The notes under the pieces: generated by a model
Database searches by the model: none
What the model saw: only the letters and a program-made list of their open reading frames with translations
What the model was told of the DNA's origin: nothing
Program-made: the position numbers and the translations under genes
From: Clostridiales bacterium
Lineage (GTDB): Bacteria > Bacillota > Clostridia > Oscillospirales > UBA644
Assembly (NCBI GenBank): GCA_003343705.1
Contig: QAKR01000040.1
Span: 1 to 5,186, forward strand
Length of the DNA: 5,186 bases
Direction of reading: 5' to 3'
Shown: positions 1 through 4,795 of the stretch, piece by piece
Numbering within the stretch: the first letter of the stretch is position 1
How the letters are laid out: each line of letters opens with the position of its first letter

Positions 1-290
1 TGATTGACTTCCTGAACCGTCGGGCATTTGAAAATTGGACTACTCGCACGGAAGCAGATCTACGTGGTCAGGTTGTGAAATTCCTCGATAGTGTAATGGG
101 CCCGAACAAGCTCATCGAACGCTTCAAGGTTATGAAGATTGAACAAGACCCGAATCAGAAAGACCGTGTGCTTCTTGATATTCACATCACACCGTATTTC
201 CCGGCAAAAAGCTTCGTGATACAGCTTGCCGGTCATAAAGGCGATAATCCGGAAGATGCTATTTGGGAAAGCGAATATCATCAAGAATAA
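1..290 (+). CDS. tssC: TssC, T6SS contractile sheath large subunit (C-terminal 95 residues, 5' end outside window)
   Basis: This is the C-terminus of the large subunit of the type VI secretion contractile sheath, which co-assembles with TssB around the Hcp tube in the cytoplasm. The reading frame is open from base 3 and stops with TAA at 288-290. The pattern matches the end of TssC as seen in Bacteroidetes (DUF5458-type): an amphipathic segment EADLRGQVVKFLDS (residues 18-31 of the visible part), then GPNKLIERFKVMKIEQDP, then a beta-rich tail with ITPYFPAKSFVIQLAG, which corresponds to the PHF-x-L sheath-core end of classical TssC proteins. No start codon is expected inside the window; internal GTG or ATG codons are not gene starts. 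A hairpin with a T-rich tail follows the stop, so the structural transcript may end here. Recognised from memory of the family, not from a search. Confidence 0.85.
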   Translation, partial: IDFLNRRAFENWTTRTEADLRGQVVKFLDSVMGPNKLIERFKVMKIEQDPNQKDRVLLDIHITPYFPAKSFVIQLAGHKGDNPEDAIWESEYHQE

Positions 291-310
291 TATTAACTTC
301 ATTAAATCTG

Positions 311-352
311 TAGATGGGAATGTTATATATTCCCATCTATATTTTATTTATT
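311..352 (+). terminator. Intrinsic terminator-like hairpin after tssC
   Basis: A perfect 11-bp inverted repeat (311-321 TAGATGGGAAT paired with 329-339 ATTCCCATCTA) has a 7-nt loop and can add a wobble and a T-A pair at its base. It is followed by the T-rich run TATTTTATTTATT (340-352). It lies 20 nt after the tssC stop and ends about 6 nt before the ATG of the next gene, so it would either end tssC transcription or act as a partial terminator that lowers expression of the effector gene downstream. Confidence 0.6.
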
Positions 353-357
353 CACTT

Positions 358-1149
358 ATGCCAGATTACCTTGAAAATATAAGCCAACAGGAATTAGGGC
401 AAAGGATGTTGAATGACATGCCTTTAAAAGGATGTGTGACATTTGATAATCAACTATCAACAGTGTTGGAACTAACCCCTTTGGGAAGCTATGAAATAGA
501 AAGTACAGGAATCGGAACCTTTGGAATGATTTCATTTTCTAATTCTGAACCTTTGTGGATTACAAATCCTAATACAATAAACCATCAAGAAGCAAATACC
601 GCAGTATGGCGTGGATATGCATCAAATACAATCACCGCTGCTGGTTCTTTATCTTCTATAGCTGAGATTTATGGAAAACATTCAACAATTCGTTTCTCTA
701 AATCGGGGCATTTTTCACCTAAACTCTATAATAGTGGCTGGAAAGGTGGAAGTCGAGCCAAAATTAAAACATACAAGGTTACATCGTTGGCAAAAAGTGC
801 CAGTAAAAAGATCTTCTTTTTGGGGATAGCTGTTGATGCCTATGGGGTTGTCAGAGATGAAATAAGTCTTGCTAAAGGATTGGTGAATACCGCTGTTTCT
901 GGAGTGGCATTGTGTATAGGTGGATGGGCGGGGTTAGCAATTGGTTTAGTCTATTGGGGATTAGATTCCATAGGTGCTTTTGACCGTCCTATTCAACATG
1001 GTACTTCTCAACAAGACCCATTTAAGCAACCGATTGATAATTTGAGAGTTGTTCTTCCTCATATAAGACCTCTTCCTCAGCAAGTAATTAAACAGCAATA
1101 TACGCCTAAACAAACATTTATTGGTCCTGTCCCAGCTAAAAGGTATTGA
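358..1149 (+). CDS. Putative T6SS effector with C-terminal glycine-rich transmembrane hairpin (263 aa)
   Basis: Not recognised as a characterised protein. The C-terminal half has the look of Bacteroidetes polymorphic toxins: a SGHFSPKLYNSGWKGG segment (residues 116-131), a basic linker with KIKTYKVTSLAKSASKK (135-151), then hydrophobic glycine/alanine-rich stretches at about 152-165 and 174-206 that could form a membrane hairpin, and a proline-rich tail. That suggests a pore-forming or membrane-active toxin. No PAAR, Rhs, VgrG or Hcp domain is visible in the N-terminus, so how it loads on the secretion machine is unclear. The frame extends upstream into the tssC coding region only with a TTG start, so the ATG at 358 is chosen; ATGs at 406 and 418 are alternatives (418 has AAAGG about 12 nt upstream). 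It is AT-rich compared with tssC and the right half, and its stop is 2 nt from the next start, matching an effector-immunity pair. Confidence 0.65.
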   Translation: MPDYLENISQQELGQRMLNDMPLKGCVTFDNQLSTVLELTPLGSYEIESTGIGTFGMISFSNSEPLWITNPNTINHQEANTAVWRGYASNTITAAGSLSSIAEIYGKHSTIRFSKSGHFSPKLYNSGWKGGSRAKIKTYKVTSLAKSASKKIFFLGIAVDAYGVVRDEISLAKGLVNTAVSGVALCIGGWAGLAIGLVYWGLDSIGAFDRPIQHGTSQQDPFKQPIDNLRVVLPHIRPLPQQVIKQQYTPKQTFIGPVPAKRY

Positions 1150-1151
1150 GT

Positions 1152-1565
1152 ATGTTAAAAGAAATAATATATTGGACATCTTATTTTTTCGAAAAGAATA
1201 ATCGTTTAAAAAAAGGTGGTTGGCATTGGTCTGATTCTATAATGTTTGTTTCCTTATGCCTATTTCTTAATATATTATCTATTATATATATAGTAGAATA
1301 CTATACTCATTTTAAAATTCTAAAGTATATACCTATAACTACGAAGTGGGAATTGACCTCTTGGGTATGGGCGATATTAATTCTGCTCCCATTTATTATA
1401 TACATATATGTCAGGTATTATAAACCTCCTAAATTCTCAAACCTTAAATTGATTTATGAGTCCAAGTCAAACACTCGTTTAATTCTTGGACGTTTATTCT
1501 ATGTTTGTTATTGTTTGATAACATGGATTGGTTTTTTTATAATTGTAGGTTGTTTTAAGCATTAA
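1152..1565 (+). CDS. Putative membrane immunity protein, three predicted TM segments (137 aa)
   Basis: Small, very hydrophobic protein with three likely transmembrane helices at about residues 29-51, 69-90 and 112-134, separated by short basic loops, and a basic amphipathic N-terminus. This is the usual appearance of inner-membrane immunity proteins that protect against membrane-active toxins. The closing pattern YESKSNTRLILGRLFYVCY followed by a last helix is a layout I associate with small immunity-like membrane proteins of Bacteroidetes. The ATG at 1152 lies 2 nt after the effector stop (TGA 1147-1149), so translational coupling is likely; an in-frame TTG at 1146 overlaps the stop and is less likely. 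Strongly AT-rich with many ATA codons, unlike the genes on the right. The role as immunity protein is inferred from context and topology; no specific family is recognised. Confidence 0.65.
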   Translation: MLKEIIYWTSYFFEKNNRLKKGGWHWSDSIMFVSLCLFLNILSIIYIVEYYTHFKILKYIPITTKWELTSWVWAILILLPFIIYIYVRYYKPPKFSNLKLIYESKSNTRLILGRLFYVCYCLITWIGFFIIVGCFKH

Positions 1566-1760
1566 TCTCTTCCGTCCTGCCGGGATCCGGTTGGCCTTTT
1601 AGCTTTATAGCCTGGCATCTGCCTTTTTTATCCTCCTTTCCCCTTTTATCGTCTCCCTTTATATTGTCTTTTCAATCCTTTTATATCCTTACAGTCAGCC
1701 CTGCCTTCCGGCTTGTTGTTCCGCGAAAGTAGCGGGTAACAGTTGTACCTTGCAAATCCT
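1566..1760. other. Non-coding stretch with pyrimidine-rich tract (purine-rich on minus strand)
   Basis: No convincing gene. From 1621 to 1690 the plus strand is strongly skewed to C and T (59 of 70 bases by my count), so the minus strand is A/G-rich and contains AGGAGG at about 1631-1636. On the minus strand this is followed, 13 nt on, by an 18-codon ORF (1618 to 1562) that overlaps the stop of the immunity gene. A weak leftward promoter-like arrangement, TTTG (1756-1753) then TACTTTCG (1731-1724), lies upstream. These could be the leader of a gene whose body was displaced by the effector cassette, but nothing proves expression. Confidence 0.4.
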
Positions 1761-1770
1761 CACGGTCTGC

Positions 1771-2307
1771 GGTGGCCGACGGAAATATTCCTTCTCCGGG
1801 AGAAGCGTATTTCTGTCACCAGATTTGTCCCGTTGCCGTTATCACTTTCATGGTGCGGAAAAATAAACCCGGCGAACGGACGTTTTTGCCTGTAAGACCG
1901 GCATACGGCAAATGGCATACAGGTCTGCTATATGCAGTGCGCCCGTCTTTTGGGCCAAGCAAGGATGCAGGCCTACTTGCCGCAGGCGACACAAGAAAGC
2001 CTGCCGTTTGTCCTTGCCGGAACGTCTGTCGTCCATACTTTTCTAACCGTCTGCGCCGTCCCCCTTATCTCCTTATACAGCTTCGCCCCACACCTTCAGC
2101 GGAGCGTCACAAGGCTTGTCCGCAAGAGACATTCACTCGCCCTATGGCAGCGGAGCTGCTATGAGGCGACTGAGTGACTCTTTATGCGGAGGTCCGAACA
2201 TGTAAAGACCAAACGACTCGGTCTCAAACTGTCAAGGCTTCGCTTTGACAGATCTGGGACTGAGCCGTCCGGTCACTTCATCGGGAAGTTTGGACCGGCA
2301 AGCCGCA
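1771..2307 (-). ncRNA. Candidate large structured RNA (or long structured leader), leftward
   Basis: About 540 nt with a dense chain of long stems and no convincing reading frame. Stems checked by eye: 1771-1820 (GGTG/CACC, then ACGGAAATA/TATTTCTGT, then CTTCTC/GAGAAG with a CGG loop); 1885-1912 (TTTGCC/GGCAAA); 1959-2017 (GCAAGGA/TCCTTGC enclosing GCAGGC/GCCTGC); 2094-2126 (CTT and GCGGA with TCCGC and AAG); 2125-2181 (AGAG, CACT, CGCC and an eight-pair top stem with a GGA loop); 2214-2267 (a ten-pair and a ten-pair stem separated by a small internal loop); and 2269-2298 (CCGGTC/GACCGG plus ACTTC/GAAGT). TGCGG (2185-2189) pairs with CCGCA (2303-2307) and closes the last group into a junction. 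The minus strand is preferred because a Bacteroides-type promoter at 2427-2457 points into it; orientation and ends are not certain. It matches no RNA family I can name. Confidence 0.4.
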
Positions 2308-2426
2308 GACGCTCCACTGCCCGCCCGTTCCTCTTATATTGTAGTGCCCTGTTTTATCATTTGCCAACATTTATACGAGAAAGCGTTCTCTGTCGTCACC
2401 CGGCTCTGTGGAAGTCATATTTTCCG

Positions 2427-2457
2427 CAAAGTAAACCGCCCGTTACCTGATGCCAAA
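2427..2457 (-). promoter_or_regulatory. Bacteroides-type promoter facing left
   Basis: On the minus strand, TTTG (2457-2454) is followed after exactly 19 nt by TTACTTTG (2434-2427), which matches the Bacteroides sigma-ABfr consensus TTTG-N19ish-TAnnTTTG with one mismatch in the -7 element. Predicted transcription would start around 2420 and run left through the structured 1771-2307 region. It points away from the phosphoribosyltransferase gene on the right. Confidence 0.45.
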
Positions 2458-2487
2458 CCGCCATTGATGTTGGAGCAGAAAATCTTC

Positions 2488-2503
2488 CTCTGACATGTCA
2501 GAG
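2488..2503. promoter_or_regulatory. Perfect 16-bp palindrome, possible operator
   Basis: CTCTGACATGTCAGAG is its own reverse complement over all 16 bases with no spacer, typical of a site for a dimeric DNA-binding protein. It lies 30 bp behind the TTTG box of the leftward promoter and about 116 bp before the start of the rightward phosphoribosyltransferase gene, so it could govern either direction. No regulator gene is visible in the window. Confidence 0.35.
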
Positions 2504-2619
2504 CGTATTTCATGCCCCAGGTTTGTCTCAGCGGTAATCTTCGAGCGGCAGTGCCGGCTGAAAATATCCCTCCACAGGCTGAACGGCCTTCAAGAAGAGG
2601 GAAACAAAATGACAGCATC

Positions 2620-3186
2620 ATGGCAAAGACGATAGACATTGAACTCCAAAAGCAGTTGGACAAACCGCAGACATGGTTCTGCAAGTATTTTCCTGTACGC
2701 ATACGGAACGTAGGCGAGCGCGAGAAGGCAGACCGCCAATTAGTGTTTGACTTCAAGGACGGACGGGCATACGAAGAAGTAGCCCGACGCACGGCAGCCG
2801 CCATGACCGAACGCTATGGGGCATCGTGTGCCGACATCGTGTTCTCTCCCGTACCGGCATCCACCCGAGAGAAAAACGAGATACGTTACAAGGCTTTTTG
2901 TCAAAGAGTGTGCGAGCTGGCCGGAGCTATCAACGGATATGAGCATGTCTCAGTGAGCGGAGAGCGGTTGAGCATCCACGAGAACCGCAAGGCAGAAAAG
3001 GAAATCCGGAAGGTGAACATCGTTGAATTTGACTCGGCTTTCTTCAATGGGAAGTCGGTGGTGGTCTTCGATGATGTAATTTCCAAAGGATTAAGTTATG
3101 CCACCTACGCCCATCAGCTTGAAAGCCTCGGTGCGAATGTGCTCGGTGGATTATTCCTTGCAAGAACCCATTATAAAGTGAACTGA
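2620..3186 (+). CDS. ComF-like phosphoribosyltransferase (188 aa)
   Basis: Type I phosphoribosyltransferase-fold protein of the ComF-like group. The PRPP-binding segment is VVVFDDVISKGLSY (residues 147-160), preceded by RKAEKEIRKVNIVEFDSAFFNG (two parts: 123-134 and 135-144), which matches the R...R.N...F region before the PRPP loop in ComF relatives. An earlier SPVPASTREKNEIRY segment (76-90) corresponds to the PxP-containing strand found in this group. The classical DDVxTTG loop is changed: TT is replaced by SK, so catalysis is not guaranteed and a binding or altered role is possible. Start: MAKTIDIE at 2620 gives the expected N-terminus WFCKYFPVR at 19-27; an in-frame ATG at 2512 would add 36 residues of low-complexity, Pro/Arg-rich sequence and is rejected. 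The stop is 1 nt from the next ATG, so it is co-translated with the SLOG gene. Substrate unknown. Confidence 0.75.
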   Translation: MAKTIDIELQKQLDKPQTWFCKYFPVRIRNVGEREKADRQLVFDFKDGRAYEEVARRTAAAMTERYGASCADIVFSPVPASTREKNEIRYKAFCQRVCELAGAINGYEHVSVSGERLSIHENRKAEKEIRKVNIVEFDSAFFNGKSVVVFDDVISKGLSYATYAHQLESLGANVLGGLFLARTHYKVN

Positions 3187-3187
3187 T

Positions 3188-3691
3188 ATGATAGAATTCA
3201 AGAATGACAAGGCAGTGTCCGTGTGCTTCAGCGGACACCGCAACATTCCGTTACTTTACCGCAAACGGCTGAAGCAGTTGTTGATAAAAGAGATAACCAA
3301 GGCATATGCAGATGGCTACCGACTTTTCTACCATGGGGCGGCACTGGGGTTTGACCAGTTGGCAGCAGAAGCCGCCATTTCGTTGAAAGCAGAGTTGCCG
3401 GACTTGCAGGTCATTGCGGTTGTGCCGTATCGGGGACAGGCCGAGCGGTGGAGCGATGCGATGAAAGCCGGGTATGAAGCCGTACTAAGCAGTTCGGATG
3501 AAGTAATCATCCTCAGTGAACATTACTTTCAGGGCTGTTTTCTCAGGCGCAACGACTACATGGTATGCCACTGCTCGCGCCTTATCTCCTGGTATGACGG
3601 GAAACCCAAAGGCGGTACGTTCTACACTTGTCGCAAAGCCACGGCTGGCGGACTTCAAGTCTCCAATCTCTACAGCCATTCAAGCGGATGA
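3188..3691 (+). CDS. YpsA/DUF1273-type SLOG-family protein (167 aa)
   Basis: Rossmann-like nucleotide-binding protein of the SLOG superfamily (DprA/LOG fold), nearest to Bacillus YpsA (DUF1273). Visible signatures in order: CFSGHR (13-18) at the end of the first strand; HGAALGFDQLAAEAA (49-63), the glycine-rich loop with conserved GFD and AAE; VVPYRGQAERW (78-88), the P(Y/F)-x-Q-x-x-W block; RRNDYMVCHCSRLISWYDG (120-138) and KGGTFYT (141-147), the R-N-x-x-M-V and GGT-x-Y-T blocks. All hallmark blocks are present, so the fold should be intact; 167 aa is close to the family size. SLOG proteins bind nucleotides or nucleotide-derived ligands and recur in conflict and phage-related systems; the ligand here is unknown. 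The start 1 nt behind the phosphoribosyltransferase stop suggests translational coupling and linked functions, for example making or sensing a nucleotide. An intrinsic terminator follows at 3766-3797. Confidence 0.85.
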   Translation: MIEFKNDKAVSVCFSGHRNIPLLYRKRLKQLLIKEITKAYADGYRLFYHGAALGFDQLAAEAAISLKAELPDLQVIAVVPYRGQAERWSDAMKAGYEAVLSSSDEVIILSEHYFQGCFLRRNDYMVCHCSRLISWYDGKPKGGTFYTCRKATAGGLQVSNLYSHSSG

Positions 3692-3765
3692 CAGACAAAC
3701 GGTCTGCAGTCCGCTCCGTTCGGTTGGTCTGGCCATAGGGTAAGAGCGGCTATGCTGTTCTATAT

Positions 3766-3797
3766 GCGTACCGGCCAGCCGGCACGCTCTCCTTTTT
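3766..3797 (+). terminator. Intrinsic terminator of the PRTase-SLOG operon
   Basis: GCGT (3766-3769) pairs with ACGC (3784-3787), one A/C mismatch intervenes, and CCGGC (3771-3775) pairs with GCCGG (3778-3782). The stem is followed by TCTCCTTTTTA, a U-rich tail on the plus strand. It lies 75 nt after the SLOG stop. A smaller hairpin, CCGGG/CCCGG at about 3804-3824, follows. The rest of 3692-3921 shows no gene. No comparably good terminator was seen for the leftward operon that ends at 3922. Confidence 0.6.
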
Positions 3798-3921
3798 ACC
3801 ACCGGGTTCTCCGTTTCCCGGGTTTACGCTTCCGTTTTCTATGAGATCAAGACCAGCATTATTACTGCAACAAAACACACGGAAAGGAATCCTCTACAGA
3901 GAGTAGAATGATAATGGTCGG

Positions 3922-4761
3922 TTATTGGGATAACGCCCCTCCAATCAGGCTGGTGAGATATTCCCACCATACCGACATCCTGACTATGAACATCGGCGGC
4001 ATAGAGAACGTCTTACCATAGAAAATGGCGGCCGCTACCTTGCCGCCGTGCCTTTCTATTTCCTCCTTGTAGTCGGCCACACTCTGCCCAGTCGTCAGCA
4101 CATCGTCTATGATAATGATTTCTTTTCCCTTTATATCACCGGTAATCTCGTAATTCCGTTCAAGGACACGGCCTTCTCCGCTGTTGGCTTCATGCAGGCT
4201 CTCCCGGGCATCGCAAATCACGGTATCGTACAGTCCTGATGTCAGATCCGGCCTGTGCTTGCCCATATACCAGTCCAGTCGTTTGAACCGCTGTCCGTAC
4301 TTTATCCAGTTGCTGCATGGCATGAACATGATATGATAAGGCTTGCCGTCTGCCTGTATGGCGGTCATACATGCCTTGAAGAACTCGATGCCGTGTATTT
4401 CTCCCTGCTTGAACCGGTAGATGGAACGGCAGAATGTCCGTTGTGCTTCGTTGAGAAAATCATTGTACCGGGACGGATAGTAATAGCCGTAAAATGCAAT
4501 CCGGATTCCACGGAACTTGAACGGCTTGAGCGGCCGCCTGTCATCAAACCGTTCAGGATACATACAGCAGAACATACGGCAGGCGTCTCTATGTCCGGCC
4601 ATCACCGCCATACGGCAATAGCGTTCCCTTTCGTCTTCCCGGCTGGCGTTCCGTGCGGCTGCATACGCCGCTTCCCCGGCTTTCCGCCACCAGAAGGCGA
4701 TGATATGCAGCAGTCCTATAATCAGACAGAACAGGATCAAAAACAGCAGCTTCGGTTCCAT
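3922..4761 (-). CDS. Membrane-anchored ComF-like phosphoribosyltransferase (279 aa)
   Basis: Second phosphoribosyltransferase of the window, with an intact PRPP loop IIIIDDVLTTGQSV (residues 214-227), the canonical acidic pair followed by TTG. An N-terminal hydrophobic helix (about 4-24, LLFLILFCLIIGLLHIIAFW) followed by WRK suggests a membrane anchor with the enzyme on the cytoplasmic side. Residues 36-66 (ARNASREDERERYCRMAVMAGHRDACRMF) resemble a single Sel1/TPR-like helical hairpin; this is a weak call. The catalytic domain then spans roughly 85-250, with MFMPCSNWIKYGQRFKRL (145-162) in the place of the substrate-side PxP segment. A last hydrophobic stretch near 256-275 is possibly membrane-associated. 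The ATG at 4761 lies 34 nt behind the Abi-type gene on the same strand, so the two are likely one operon. It differs clearly from the plus-strand phosphoribosyltransferase and is not a simple duplicate. Substrate unknown. Confidence 0.75.
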   Translation of the reverse strand: MEPKLLFLILFCLIIGLLHIIAFWWRKAGEAAYAAARNASREDERERYCRMAVMAGHRDACRMFCCMYPERFDDRRPLKPFKFRGIRIAFYGYYYPSRYNDFLNEAQRTFCRSIYRFKQGEIHGIEFFKACMTAIQADGKPYHIMFMPCSNWIKYGQRFKRLDWYMGKHRPDLTSGLYDTVICDARESLHEANSGEGRVLERNYEITGDIKGKEIIIIDDVLTTGQSVADYKEEIERHGGKVAAAIFYGKTFSMPPMFIVRMSVWWEYLTSLIGGALSQ

Positions 4762-4795
4762 TAAGGTTTAGGCAATGGACAAACGTATTTCACAT

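Noticed and set aside
226..357. Upstream extension of the effector frame to a TTG at 226
   Set aside because: It overlaps the tssC coding end in another frame and passes through the terminator-like hairpin; a plain ATG is available at 358.
1848..2036. 62-codon minus-strand frame beginning MDDRRSGKDKRQ
   Set aside because: It has an ATG and the right direction for the leftward promoter, and could be a real small protein, but it coincides with the GCAAGGA/TCCTTGC stem group, has a purine-rich ribosome-like site too far upstream, and I recognise no family. Conservation with synonymous bias would revive it.
1772..2164. 130-codon plus-strand frame in the middle region
   Set aside because: GTG start without ribosome site, Pro/Arg/Cys-rich sequence without recognisable pattern, and it runs across the long stem-loops; likely a GC-rich chance frame.
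1771..2307. tRNA, tmRNA, RNase P RNA, group II intron or CRISPR array in the structured region
   Set aside because: No cloverleaf, no tmRNA or RNase P conserved cores, no domain V-like hairpin and no regularly spaced direct repeats were seen.
2184..2493. Two overlapping plus-strand frames of 82-88 codons
   Set aside because: Both lie over the structured segment and the leftward promoter, with low-complexity Ser/Arg/Pro composition and no ribosome site.
2512..2619. N-terminal extension of the first PRTase to an ATG at 2512
   Set aside because: The added 36 residues are Pro/Arg-rich and unlike this fold; MAKT at 2620 gives a natural N-terminus.
4255..4764. 169-codon plus-strand frame opposite the membrane PRTase
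   Set aside because: It is the antisense shadow of the minus-strand gene, which carries a clear PRPP loop and membrane helix.
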